Shown: one piece after another, positions 26,088-35,771 of the stretch
Layout of the letters: each line of letters starts with the position of its first letter
Position numbering within the stretch: position 1 is the first letter of the stretch
Assembly: GCF_017163935.1 (NCBI RefSeq)
Contig: NZ_JABVZR010000002.1
Coordinates: 930,001-994,000, forward strand
Source: Novosphingobium terrae
Lineage (GTDB): Bacteria; Pseudomonadota; Alphaproteobacteria; Sphingomonadales; Sphingomonadaceae
Reading direction: 5' to 3'
Length of the DNA stretch: 64,000 nt
Notes under the pieces: generated by a model
Seen by the model: the letters and a program-made list of their open reading frames with translations, nothing else
The model's database searches: none
Told to the model about the DNA's origin: nothing
Position numbers and translations under genes: made by a program

Positions 26088-27599
26088 TCAGCGCGGCGCT
26101 TGGGGCTGCAATCGCTGGCGGATCACATCCTCATGCCGGGGCAGCTTTGGCGTGGCGGCGGCGATCTCGCTGCGGATGCGGGCCAGATGCTGGTCATTGG
26201 CAGCAGCCGGAAAGCTGTCCATCAGCGGGTTGTAATCCTGCGGGATCAGCCCCTGCCCCATCATCACCGCGAACCAGCTTGCCTCGCGGAACAGCTCATC
26301 GGTACCCAGCACGATCCGGCCCGTGCGGGTGAACTGCTCTTCCTTATAGGTCAGGCTATCGGGCAGGCTCATGGTCTGGCACTGGCGCCACAGGGGTTCA
26401 TCGCGGCCCTGCGTGCGGTGGTAATGCAGGATCAGGAAATCGCGCACGGTTTCCACATCCTGCCCATAAACGCGGTTGAACTGCTCGGCCACCAGCGGGT
26501 CGCAGCCGCGCGTGGGGAAGAGCGAGAGCAGCTTGGCGATGGCGCTCTGGATCAGATGGATGCTGGTCGATTCCAGCGGTTCGAGGAAGCCGCTGGCCAA
26601 CCCCATGGCGATGACATTGCGGTTCCACACCTTGCGCCGCCGCCCGGTGGTGAAGCGGATCGGGCGCGGATCGGCCAGCGCCTTGCCATCCAAACGGGAG
26701 AGCAGTTTGGCCGCCGCCTCATCATCGCTGAGATGCTGGCTGGAATAGACATAGCCATTGCCGATGCGGTGCTGCAGCGGAATGCGCCATTGCCAGCCCG
26801 CCTCGCGCGCGGTGGCGCGTGTGTAGGGCGTGGGCGGCCCGGCGCTCTCGCAGGGCACCGCCAGAGCGCGGTCGCAGGGCAGCCAATGCGTCCAGTCCTC
26901 GTAACCGGTCTTGAGCGTCTGCTCGATCAGCAGCCCGCGAAAGCCCGAGCAGTCGATGAACAGATCGCCCTCGATCACCTCGCCGCGCTGGGTGGTGAGG
27001 CGCGTGATAAAGCCGTTTTCGCCATTCTGCTCAACGCGCTCGACCTTGCCTTCGATGCGCTGCACGCCCTTGGCCTCGCATTGGCGGCGCAGGAAGGCGG
27101 CATAGGAGGCGGCGTCGAAATGATAGGCAAAGCCCAAAGTGGAGAGCAGCGAGCGCGGATCGTTCGAAGGCGGCGCAAACCGCCCGGCCCGCGCCAGCTG
27201 CGTGGTCAGCGAGTAATCTTCATGGCTGTGCATGTCGCCAGCCAGATGTGCGCGTATCCAGCGGTGGTAGAACATCGGCCCATCGGCAGGCGCGCCATAG
27301 CGGCCGAAGGGATGGAAATAGGCACTGCCCTCGCCATTCCAGCCGGCAAATTCGATGCCCAGCTTGTAGGTGGCGTGGGTCTCACGCAGCAGGGCGGCCT
27401 CATCGATGCCCGCCAGCTGGTTGAACCAGTGGATGGTGGGGATGGTCGCCTCACCCACGCCGACGATGCCGATCTCGTCGGATTCGATCAGCGTGATGTC
27501 GAAGAGTTTCGGGCTGTTGACCTTGGCCAGAGCGGCGGCGGCCATCCAGCCCGCGGTGCCTCCCCCCAGGATCACCACCTTGCCGATACGCTGGTCCAT
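26088..27599 (-). CDS. Flavin-dependent tryptophan halogenase-family protein
   Basis: A 503-residue protein of the PrnA/RebH family. FAD-binding GGGTAGW is at residues 12-18; Lys79 (ATYKLG) is in the exact position of the catalytic lysine of PrnA and RebH; the WxWxIP motif that blocks monooxygenation is Trp269-Trp271-Ile273-Pro274; and FLEPLESTSIHL at 338-349 holds the glutamates near the substrate. All needed residues are present. The start at 27599 is preceded by AGAGG; the frame is open upstream but overlaps the TonB receptor. In sphingomonads and Caulobacter such genes often sit beside TonB receptors for sugars, and free-indole halogenation has been seen for some members. Confidence 0.9.
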   Translation of the reverse strand: MDQRIGKVVILGGGTAGWMAAAALAKVNSPKLFDITLIESDEIGIVGVGEATIPTIHWFNQLAGIDEAALLRETHATYKLGIEFAGWNGEGSAYFHPFGRYGAPADGPMFYHRWIRAHLAGDMHSHEDYSLTTQLARAGRFAPPSNDPRSLLSTLGFAYHFDAASYAAFLRRQCEAKGVQRIEGKVERVEQNGENGFITRLTTQRGEVIEGDLFIDCSGFRGLLIEQTLKTGYEDWTHWLPCDRALAVPCESAGPPTPYTRATAREAGWQWRIPLQHRIGNGYVYSSQHLSDDEAAAKLLSRLDGKALADPRPIRFTTGRRRKVWNRNVIAMGLASGFLEPLESTSIHLIQSAIAKLLSLFPTRGCDPLVAEQFNRVYGQDVETVRDFLILHYHRTQGRDEPLWRQCQTMSLPDSLTYKEEQFTRTGRIVLGTDELFREASWFAVMMGQGLIPQDYNPLMDSFPAAANDQHLARIRSEIAAATPKLPRHEDVIRQRLQPQAPR

Positions 27600-27622
27600 C
27601 ACGCCTCTTTCGTCAGGAAAAA

Positions 27623-27656
27623 CAGGCGGCAACCCCGCGCCGGGGATTGCCGCCTG
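27623..27656. terminator. Hairpin between TonB receptor and halogenase
   Basis: CAGGCGGCAA-CCCCG pairs with CGGGG-A-TTGCCGCCTG around a CGC loop: a 15-bp stem with one bulge. It lies just downstream of the receptor stop (minus strand) and upstream of the halogenase, so it could cut down read-through from the receptor gene. Confidence 0.55.
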
Positions 27657-27675
27657 CTGGTTTACATCAGTCCGC

Positions 27676-30318
27676 TCAGAACTTGTACTGCAGCGAGACC
27701 ATGCCGTTGGTGCCGACAATGCCACGGCCATAGAAATAGCCGTTGACCACCTGCTCGGACAGACCTTGACGCGGGTTACCCTCGGTCAGGCCCTGCGTGT
27801 TGGTGATGTTGTCCACGCTGGCATTGACCGTGATGCGGTCAGTCACATTCAGCTCGGCGCCCATCGACAGCACGCCATAGGCGGGCAGCGGCAGCGTGCC
27901 GGTCTGATCGGCGAAGATCTTGCCGATGTACTTGTAGCGCAGATAGATGCTGCCCAGATGATGCGGCAGATCCACCGCCGGAGTGATGGTGTACATCACC
28001 TTGGGCGTGCGGCCCGGCGTCAGGCCATCAGCCTGCGGATAGGGCGCGCAATTGGACAGGATGCCGTTGCTGATGCTGCCAAGGCAGGCGCTGGCATATT
28101 TCGGGTCCTGGAAGGTCGCCTGACCACGGATCGAGAGGAAGCGCAGCGGCTCATAGGTCGGGCGGTAGGACAGGTCGAGGTCGACACCATTGGTGGTGAT
28201 GTTGGCGACGAAGCTTTCCGAGGTGCTGGTGCCCGCATCAAGGATCAGACCGTTGAAGCTCTGGTTCTTGAAGATGGTGCGGAACGGACGGACCGACCCC
28301 ACAAAGCCGTGACCGGCATAGGTGATGCCCGCTTCCCACAGGGTGATCGCGGTGGCACCGTTCGAGTTGTTGCCATTCGTCTGATAGGAATGGGCGTAAC
28401 GACCATAGACCGACAGATGCGAATTGTGGGTGTAGTTCACGCCCGCTGTCCAGTTAAGCGGGTTTTCGGCATAGCCTGAGTTGACCGAATAGGTGCCGTT
28501 GAAGGCATTCGGGTTCTGCTGCAGCAGGCCCGTCGTGCCCGGCGCCACAGCCGAAGGCGAGCTGTTGCCGCTGTAGCTGGTCTGCTTCTCATGCTCATAG
28601 CGCAGGCCCACGTCGAAGTGGAACTTCTCGTGCCAGGTGAACTCGTCATTGGCATAGACCGACTGCGAGCTCTGGTCGAAATAGCTGATGCCCGCGCCCC
28701 AGTCACCATAGCCCAGAAGGCCATTGTTGGTCAGCGTGCCGATCACCGCACCAGCGGAGTTCAACGCCACCACATCATAGATGTTGGAGTTGTTGGTGAC
28801 ATCGTTGAGCAGGTTGGAGACCGCCGACTGGTCATTGTCCTGCCGCTGGTGATAGATCATGCCGCCCACGGTCAGGCTGTTCTTCCAGCCGCTGCCGCTG
28901 GCATCCCACTTGGCGCCGAAATCGCTACCCACGTCATGGATGTTGATCGTTTGGCGGTTCAGCCAGGTCTGCTGCAGCAAGCCATTGCCGTTCAGTCCAT
29001 TGAGCGCGGCGGTGTTGGAAGCCGCGATCACCTGACCCGTCGTCAGATTGCGGACGCCGAACTGGGTGGTGCCGGGGAAGGCCGTCAGCCCCTGCTGAAG
29101 CAGGCTGTTGATCGGCGAGGTGCAGCCTGCCGTGGGGCAGGTGGCCTGATAGGTCAGGTAATCGGTGGCCGAAGCCAGGCCCGCATTGCCGCTGCCGCTG
29201 CCCGCGAAAACGCCGTTGAAGTCCCAGTTGGTCTGGGTGTAGCGCGCCTTGGCGAACAGGGTGATGCCATGGCCGACCGGCTTGTTGACATCGATGCGGA
29301 ACTGATTGCCCTGCGCGTGAATGCCTTCCTTGGCGCTGAAAGTGCGGGTGCACTGGCCCACGGCGCAGCTGTTGGGCATGGTGATGGTGCCGAAGCCATT
29401 GCCGATGATGTTGCCGTATTGCCCGCTCAGCCCCGGCACGCTGGTGATCTTGCCGTTGACATAGGAATAGGGCTGATCGGCGTAATAGGGATCGTGCTCG
29501 TTCCAGCGCTTGTAGGTGGCGCGGATGTAACCGCCATCATCGAAGCGCTTTTCCAGCTGTGCCTTCACATGATAGGTGTCGTAGCGGAACTGGGAATCGC
29601 GCTGACCGGGGTTGGAATCGAGATAGCCGCTGACCGCGAAGGCCACATCCGGACCCAGGAACTTGAGCGGGGCCGAATACCAGAAGTCGGTCCGCGCCTC
29701 GCCATAGGTGGTGCCGGTGATCTTGAAGAGACCGCCGCCCTGATCGTAATTCAGCTTGCGCGAGATGAAGTTGATCGAGGCACCCGCCGCATTGGGGGTC
29801 AGAATGCCCGAAGTACCACCCTGCAGGCCTTCGACATGGTCGATCGAGGCGTCGTACTGGAAGACTTCGTCATCGTTGAGGCCGCCATAGATCGCGGGCA
29901 TGCCATCTTCGATCAGGCGCACGAACTGCTGGCCGCCGCCGGGCAGACCGCGCACCGAATAGTTGTTCGACACCGGGCCCGCCGTGCCTTCCACGAAGAT
30001 GCCGGGGATGGTTTCGAGGATGTCGACGGTGTTGCGCGGCGCCTTCTGCGCCAGATCGGCATTGGAAATCTGCGTGATGGCAACCGAGGCGTTCAGCAGA
30101 GTACGCTTCGAGGTCGAGCCGGTGACGACGATCTGGTTGGCCGGATCGGCCACGGTGGTGGGGGCTTCGGCCGGCGCGGTTGCGGCCTGATCGGCAGGCG
30201 CCGTGCCCTGCGCAAAAGCGGGCTGGCTGATCACGGCGATGGATACGGCCAGGGTGGAAGCGGCGCCCACCAGAAAGCTCTTTTTGGATGACATGTTGCC
30301 CACGTTCATCTCCCTCAT
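27676..30318 (-). CDS. TonB-dependent outer-membrane receptor
   Basis: An 880-residue receptor. The signal peptide (MSSKKSFLVGAASTLAVSIAVISQPAFAQ) is followed by a Pro/Ala linker and QIVVTGSTSKRTL at the start of the plug. Plug motifs SVRGLPGGGQQFVRLIEDGMPA and GLQGGTSGILTPNAAGASINFISRK are clear, and the barrel ends SLQYKF with the terminal Phe. It is a different branch from the receptor at 7-9.8 kb. I placed the start at ATG 30318; ATG 30309 or 30294 are also possible because no spacing is clearly best. It forms a probable locus with the halogenase and the glycosidase-like gene. Confidence 0.9.
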   Translation of the reverse strand: MREMNVGNMSSKKSFLVGAASTLAVSIAVISQPAFAQGTAPADQAATAPAEAPTTVADPANQIVVTGSTSKRTLLNASVAITQISNADLAQKAPRNTVDILETIPGIFVEGTAGPVSNNYSVRGLPGGGQQFVRLIEDGMPAIYGGLNDDEVFQYDASIDHVEGLQGGTSGILTPNAAGASINFISRKLNYDQGGGLFKITGTTYGEARTDFWYSAPLKFLGPDVAFAVSGYLDSNPGQRDSQFRYDTYHVKAQLEKRFDDGGYIRATYKRWNEHDPYYADQPYSYVNGKITSVPGLSGQYGNIIGNGFGTITMPNSCAVGQCTRTFSAKEGIHAQGNQFRIDVNKPVGHGITLFAKARYTQTNWDFNGVFAGSGSGNAGLASATDYLTYQATCPTAGCTSPINSLLQQGLTAFPGTTQFGVRNLTTGQVIAASNTAALNGLNGNGLLQQTWLNRQTINIHDVGSDFGAKWDASGSGWKNSLTVGGMIYHQRQDNDQSAVSNLLNDVTNNSNIYDVVALNSAGAVIGTLTNNGLLGYGDWGAGISYFDQSSQSVYANDEFTWHEKFHFDVGLRYEHEKQTSYSGNSSPSAVAPGTTGLLQQNPNAFNGTYSVNSGYAENPLNWTAGVNYTHNSHLSVYGRYAHSYQTNGNNSNGATAITLWEAGITYAGHGFVGSVRPFRTIFKNQSFNGLILDAGTSTSESFVANITTNGVDLDLSYRPTYEPLRFLSIRGQATFQDPKYASACLGSISNGILSNCAPYPQADGLTPGRTPKVMYTITPAVDLPHHLGSIYLRYKYIGKIFADQTGTLPLPAYGVLSMGAELNVTDRITVNASVDNITNTQGLTEGNPRQGLSEQVVNGYFYGRGIVGTNGMVSLQYKF

Positions 30319-30837
30319 TTGGTCATTTCCCTGAAATCTTGATTTTATGACGACGTGTATCCCGCAAGCCACAGCAGGCGGAATGCAATCGGACGGTGGA
30401 TGTTGGATAGGATCAGCGCATGCGGCAAAGGCGCGCGACATCCGCTTCTCAGTCTAAAAAACCTCTCCTCCCAGCAACGCCCTCTTTCCTGGGGCTTTCC
30501 ATAAGTTTTAAAATGCGAACACAATCTTATCAATGCTTTTGGTGATCGCATCGCTTTGCAATCGTATGCTCAACGATTGGCAAGGCATCGCGTTCCTGCC
30601 TCTGAGCCGCAGAAATAAAGGACTTAGCGCAGCCTTGGCCGGGCTTGAATTTGCAGGCTTTAAACCGGTGCTCAAACCCATGCGCGGGGGGTGGAAACAG
30701 GCTGCACCTGCTTGAAATGTTGCCTGATTGCCACACTCCATGCGCCGCTGGAGCACCATCTTTGGCCCTTGGTCGTGGTTCAGCCGCTGCCGCGCCGCGC
30801 TTATGCCGGTGCGGACAAACTCGTGGGAAGGATGATG
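30319..30837. other. Intergenic region between divergent TonB receptor and SDR gene
   Basis: About 520 bases. It should hold the promoters of both genes. I see no repeat, tRNA or reliable reading frame here; the frames that exist have no ribosome site and no family pattern. Confidence 0.5.
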
Positions 30838-31581
30838 ATGGAACCGCAAAAGATCGCGTTGGTGACCGGGGCGAACAAGGGCATCGGCCTGGCCATCGCC
30901 CGCCAGCTCGGGGGGCAAAACCACAGGGTCTGGCTGGGTTGCCGCGATCTGCCGCGCGGTGAAACCGCGGCACAAAGCCTGCGCGAGGCGGGTTTCGACG
31001 CCCGGGCCTTGCAGCTTGAGGTCACCGATCAAACCAGCATCACACAAGCTGCAGCCCGCATCGCCAGCGAGTCGGGCAGGCTGGATGTGCTGGTCAACAA
31101 TGCGGGGATCATGTTCGCCCCGCCGCCATCCATCGCCGAAGAGTCGCTTGATGAGATGCGGCAGATGTTCGAGACCAATGTCTTTGGCGTTATGCTTGTG
31201 ACTCAGGCTTTTCTGCCGCTGCTGCGCAAATCGGATGCGGCGCGGATCGTGATGATGAGCAGCGGCCTCGCCTCGCTGGAGGAGGCGCTCGATCTGCGCG
31301 GAGAGACCTGGGGCGTGGGCTTTGCGGGCTATTGTGCCTCCAAAACAGCGCTCAACATGCTGACGGTCAAGCTGGCCAAGGAACTGGCCGCCGAGGGCAT
31401 CAAGGTCAATGCCGTGGACCCGGGCCTGACCGCCACCGATATGACCGGCAACGGCCCCGGCCATGCGCCCGAGGTCGGCGCACGCCCGGCAGTGGCCCTG
31501 GCCACCACTCATGCCTATGGCCCCACAGCGGGTTTTTACGCCTGCGCACCCTCAGGAGAGCTGGTGCTGAAGCGCTGGTGA
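30838..31581 (+). CDS. Short-chain dehydrogenase/reductase
   Basis: A 247-residue classical SDR. The cofactor motif TGANKGIGLAIA (TGxxxGIG), NNAGIM, the catalytic Ser in MMSSGLASLEE and YCASK (YxxxK) are all present. Arginines after the glycine motif (GCRDLPRG) suggest NADP(H). The sequence resembles carbonyl-reductase-type SDRs; the substrate is unknown. Three ATG codons lie in a row (30832, 30835, 30838); GGAAGG at 30825-30830 is best spaced for the last. It ends convergent with the acyltransferase four bases away. Confidence 0.9.
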   Translation: MEPQKIALVTGANKGIGLAIARQLGGQNHRVWLGCRDLPRGETAAQSLREAGFDARALQLEVTDQTSITQAAARIASESGRLDVLVNNAGIMFAPPPSIAEESLDEMRQMFETNVFGVMLVTQAFLPLLRKSDAARIVMMSSGLASLEEALDLRGETWGVGFAGYCASKTALNMLTVKLAKELAAEGIKVNAVDPGLTATDMTGNGPGHAPEVGARPAVALATTHAYGPTAGFYACAPSGELVLKRW

Positions 31582-31585
31582 GGCC

Positions 31586-32716
31586 TCACGCGTCGGAAAA
31601 CCGCGCCGTCAGCCAACGCCGCACGGGCCGGTCGTAGAAGACAAGGCTGGCATAGGCGATCGCCACCGCCGCCGCGAGCAGCAGCATGCCCCAGAGCGCG
31701 CCCTGCTCGGCCGAAACCTTCTTGTCGACCGCCCACTCCGTATAGATGTAGATCAGCGGATAATGGGTGATGTAGAGCGGGAAAGACAGCTCTCCGAAAA
31801 AGCGCGCGATGCTCACCGAAAGGCCATCGACGCGCTTTTCACCCGCGCCGATGGCCACGATCAGCGGGAAGATCAGGATCACGCACAAAGCGTCATAGAG
31901 GCCGTTGCTCCAATGATGCGGCGTATCGCCCAGCCGGGGGATCGACAGGGCCACAACCAGCAGAAGGCTGGAAAGCGCAAAGGCATGACGGCTTCTGATC
32001 CGCTGCCCCAGGCGCATCAGCAGCATGCCCGCGAGGAAAGGATAGAGCAGGCGCGCAAAGCCGATATGCAGGCCTTCAGCGTCAAGCGACCAGCCGCCGA
32101 TCAGATCGCGATTGGCACCCAGCAGCGCGTAATGCAGCAGGAAAGCTGCGGCGCAAACCACCGCCAGGGTGAGCATGCGCAAGGACAGCCTGCGGAAAAT
32201 CAGCGCATAGCCGATGTTCGCGATATATTCGTAGAACAGCGACCAGGCCGGGCCGTTCAGCGGGTGAATCTCGTTCCAGCCGCGAATGTCGAGGCTCTTG
32301 GGCAGCGGCAGCAGGGTGCAGCCCCACAGCATCACCAGCAGCATCTGCCACAGCGGCGTCCGGGCGATCAGCGGAAACAGCGGCCCCGCCTGAAAATAGA
32401 ACAGCGCGCCGCCAAGCAGACTGCCGAGCACCACCATGGGCTGCAGCCGGATCAGCCGCCGCTTGTAGAAGCTCCAGCTCGACATGCTGCCCCAGCGGTC
32501 ATCATAGGCATAAGCGATCACAAAGCCCGAGAGCAGAAAGAAGAAATCGACCGCCAGATAGCCATGGTTGATGATCTGTTTGGTGGGATCGCCGCCCGAG
32601 AAGGCCTCGAACAGATGGAAGACCACCACCAGCAGCGATGCGACGCCGCGCAAGCCATCCAGCACCACATAATGACTTTTTTCTTTTATGCCTGGTGTCG
32701 GCTTATGCGCATTCAT
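31586..32716 (-). CDS. Acyltransferase 3 family membrane protein (OafA/YrhL-like)
   Basis: A 376-residue multi-pass membrane protein. The opening VVLDGLRGVASLLVVVFHLFEAF with the catalytic-type His and GYLAVDFFFLLSGFVIAYAY are hallmarks of acyltransferase 3 proteins, which move acetyl or other acyl groups from the cytoplasm onto surface sugars. About ten helices follow, ending FFGELSFPLYITHYPLIYIY and YDRPVRRWL. I start at ATG 32716, six bases after GAGGAG. It could decorate the exopolysaccharide made by the locus at 43-64 kb, but it is 11 kb away and on the far side of the island. Confidence 0.9.
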   Translation of the reverse strand: MNAHKPTPGIKEKSHYVVLDGLRGVASLLVVVFHLFEAFSGGDPTKQIINHGYLAVDFFFLLSGFVIAYAYDDRWGSMSSWSFYKRRLIRLQPMVVLGSLLGGALFYFQAGPLFPLIARTPLWQMLLVMLWGCTLLPLPKSLDIRGWNEIHPLNGPAWSLFYEYIANIGYALIFRRLSLRMLTLAVVCAAAFLLHYALLGANRDLIGGWSLDAEGLHIGFARLLYPFLAGMLLMRLGQRIRSRHAFALSSLLLVVALSIPRLGDTPHHWSNGLYDALCVILIFPLIVAIGAGEKRVDGLSVSIARFFGELSFPLYITHYPLIYIYTEWAVDKKVSAEQGALWGMLLLAAAVAIAYASLVFYDRPVRRWLTARFSDA

Positions 32717-33039
32717 GATCATCTCCTCGCGCAGGTAGCGCGTGGCTGGTCGAGCTGAGTGATTTACACCTAAACCACAAGCCCTTTTCTCGCTTGGGGG
32801 CGCTCGAAAACGTCTTTTCCCGGCCTTTTTTGGGTGTGTTCATCAGAGGAAATTTCGTTTTTTCAGTGCTTTAAGAAATGAAAAATGATTTCCCGTTTAG
32901 ACCAGTCGCGAAGGATCGTGAGAAACCTCTCGGAATAGCGTTTAGCCAATTCTAGCCAACACTAGACGTGCTTGGACGGCTATTTTGTCAGGATTTATGT
33001 CATGATTTTATCGGCGCCTGGCATCGAGAGATTCGAATC
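32717..33039. other. Intergenic region at left edge of AT-rich island
   Basis: About 320 bases in which base composition drops from GC-rich to AT-rich at roughly 32.8 kb. No tRNA is visible beside the integrase remnant. A GAGATTCGAATC string at 33029-33040 looks like a tRNA T-arm but no other tRNA part precedes it. Confidence 0.4.
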
Positions 33040-34358
33040 ATGGCTAGGAAAATCGCCTTCTCACCCGCCTCGATTGACAACATGACTTGCGATCAGATGA
33101 CAGACCCCCTTACCCCGGGGCTATCGATTCAGCGGTTGGGGAGTGGCAATAAACGCTGGCTCTATCGCAGACTCGTTGCAGGCAAAAAAACCATCGCCAC
33201 GATCTTCGGTGGCCTTTACCCAGCACAGTCCATCGCCGATGCACGCGTGTGGGCAAGGGACCTCAATGCACATGCTGAAGCGGGGCGCGATCCACGCGTT
33301 GTTAAGCGCGAGGAAAAAACTCACGCCGAAATGTCGGTAGCATATGCTCATAGCTTATACATGACTGCGGTGAAGGAGGGCCGAGGCTCACGTGCCAAAA
33401 GGAAAAATAAGCCGACCACAATTGCCCTGAAATCACACATATATAAAAATTATATAGACTCCAGACTGGGAACCCGAAATATCTACGGAGTTAGCGAAGA
33501 TGATCTTATAAATCTTGTAGAAGAAAAGGCTCAAACCGGCAGAATACATGCTAATCGTATCGCCAACGAGATATGCGTCTTCTTCGGATAGGCGGCATCT
33601 TTAAGAGGAAAATCCGTAGGACTAACCAAGAACCCCTCAACTCGGCTGAAAGACCTTCGGTTTCCCGAGTCATCCCGATCTCGGATCTTAAGCCTACAAG
33701 AGCTGGAATGGTTTTTGCAAGCTTTGGCTTTAGAGCATCGCGCCTTCCAGCGTGGTTTTCTGCTCATGTTGATGACCGCTGCGCGTATTTCAAAGGTCAT
33801 TGGAGGCAGAGTTGATGAATTCTCGAACGGCGTTTGGACGCTACCTCCTGCACGCACCAAAAATTCTGTCGAACATAAGATCGCCTTGGGTCCTTGGGGA
33901 CAATCTCTTATGCGCTCCAACAGCGAATGGTTGTTTCCTTCAGAATTGTTAGACGGCCCTCTTTCTCACATGTCATGGTATAAGGCTCGCAACCGAATAC
34001 GAACGAGAATGGAAAAGACTGCAGGCAAGTCAATCGAACGGTTTACACCTCATGATCTTCGCCGCACAGCCCGTTCAAATACAAAAGGCTCGGTGTAGAT
34101 TTTGATACCGCCGAAGCAATGCTCAACCATACCAAGAAGGGTATGGCACGGGTTTACGATCTATACCAACTGGAAGAGGAAAAGCGTATCTGGTTCCAGA
34201 AGTGGGAAGACGAAATAATCCGCATCGCTCAAAGGGCCGGAGTAGACAGGACTTTGGGCGCCCCAACAAACAATAACCTCTTTATATATTCATATTCTTC
34301 AAGCAAAATTGACAATGAAAAACAAAAATTGTATAATTTATCAAGGCAAAATGAATAA
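33040..34358 (+). pseudogene. Tyrosine integrase of P4 type, broken by a stop and a frameshift
   Basis: Joined, the three pieces give one integrase of about 440 residues. The N-terminal DUF4102-like part (IQRLGSGNKRWLYRRLVAGKK and GGLYPAQSIADARVWARDL) is intact. An in-frame TAG at 33589-33591 interrupts it where family members have Trp (FFG-stop-AASLRG; one G-to-A change from TGG). A single missing A in the A run at 34083-34086 then shifts the frame before RLGVDFDTAEAMLNH. Catalytic Arg (TAARISKV), HxxR (HDLRRT) and Tyr (ARVYDLY) are still readable. It marks an island that has lost its ability to move. Confidence 0.8.
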
Positions 34359-34999
34359 TAATACTAATTTCGTCAAAGTGAAATCCATAAAATTTACGCA
34401 TGGCATCCAGCACAAAATAGCTGAAGCATTAAAAAATTAGAAATCAAATAATGGCGAGGCTGCAAGACTTATTTCAGAACTTTCAGCCTCACCGCTCATT
34501 ATTTAAGCCTAACAACCCATACAGCTTGGTCAAATTCGCTCTAAATGTACAACTGCATTGTTGTGGGGAGCGGAACGGCAGGTTCCGAGACCTCAAAGGG
34601 CGATAGCTGCCGCTCGCCAAGGTGGTACGAAACCGGCAGCTCCCGATCAGATTACGACGTTCAGATGCGGTGCGAGGAATGTCCGCTTGCGCTTGGACCT
34701 GCCGTTTGCCCCTCGAATATGCCGGTCAGGACCCGCTGACAAAGCTGCCTTCCAACAGCAGTTCTATCTGGCTGAATAACATTTCATTATGCTATTTTAT
34801 AGAGATTATTTTTCATATTGCGTATGGTGTGAAATATACGTCAAATATGAGAGCGGGGGACAGCGGGGGACAAATAAGGACTGAAGCAAGGGTAGATTCC
34901 TCTGCCTTCCCCTTGAACCTGCCCGGCGGCGGTAGCACTTTACCAAAACCCGCCGGGATCAATTCTCGCTGGAATCCCAGGTTACATCTCGGTGACAAT

Positions 35000-35031
35000 C
35001 AACATAGTGCACGTTCAACATAGTGCACGTT
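35000..35031. repeat. Two perfect 16-bp tandem copies
   Basis: CAACATAGTGCACGTT occurs at 35000-35015 and again at 35016-35031 with no spacer and no mismatch. The unit holds a GTGCAC palindrome. Confidence 0.7.
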
Positions 35032-35239
35032 AGACAAGCTCCTCGGGAGGTTCGCTGGACCAACTGCGGAGCATCTGTTCGGCGGTCGCTTCAAGATCAT
35101 GCGCAAGAATTTCAAGCGCCTCGATCGCGCTCTGAACCTCTCTACCTTGAGGGCGCATTCCAGCCCGTGCGCTTCTGCGACGAGCCAGCGCAGCAACAAA
35201 CCTCAGTGTGGTAGGACAAAATGGTGGCTCGCATGACAT
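35030..35239 (-). CDS. Possible small hypothetical protein
   Basis: A 69-residue frame with an Arg-rich start and an acidic helical end (EVQSAIEALEILAHDLEATAEQ). No ribosome site is visible before the ATG at 35239 and I recognise no family. The helical C-terminal half looks coding, so it may be a gene fragment left by rearrangement. Confidence 0.25.
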   Translation of the reverse strand: MSCEPPFCPTTLRFVAALARRRSARAGMRPQGREVQSAIEALEILAHDLEATAEQMLRSWSSEPPEELV

Positions 35240-35771
35240 GCATTATCATAAGCATATGAATAATATCATGGCAATGTGAAAGTTAAGAACGATTCATTCG
35301 AATAGTTACATAGAGGTTACCCAAGTCAATATTTTACAACCATATAAGCGCAATTCCATAGAATTTCTGCAGATCAATTCCTAAGAAACCGGCAATTCTA
35401 TATTCCCCACAAACGACTCAGGAAAAATCCTTCACCACAGACTATATTTCGCTATTTTTATTTTATATTCAATATATTGAACACAGAAAGGAACTCGCCC
35501 GTCGCCTCTACGCCCACGCATGTTGGGGCAATGGCTGTAGTGCGGAGGAGAGTACCTTTTTTTTACAGCGCTATAGTGAAATTGAACAATAGGTTTGCTC
35601 AAAGTCAGGGTAGTGCCGATCATCTCTAAGGGATCGACGCGCGTCTGGCTTCCATCTATCGAAAGAGAGCACCGTGCGCATGCTGTTGACGAAGTTGTTA
35701 GTAGTTTAGTGGTTGCGATTGAACCAGATGATCCCAAGGTGGCTTATTAAGTCATCGGATTTCTGCATTAA

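Larger units (their letters stand above)
34359..35771. other. Gene-poor region of the island
   Basis: About 1.4 kb of AT-rich DNA between the integrase remnant and the IS701-like element. Apart from one weak minus-strand frame (35030-35239) and a tandem repeat at 35000, I see no supported gene. Confidence 0.4.

Noticed and set aside
28591..30291. 566-codon plus-strand frame
   Set aside because: Antisense to the TonB-dependent receptor, no ribosome site or recognised domain.
33025..33040. T-arm-like GAGATTCGAATC string next to the integrase remnant
   Set aside because: No acceptor, D or anticodon arm can be built upstream, so no tRNA or att site is called.
34545..34739. Frame starting MYNCIVVGSGTAGSE, like an FAD-binding start
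   Set aside because: Only the first 15 residues resemble a GMC or halogenase start; the rest has no fold and ends after 64 codons.
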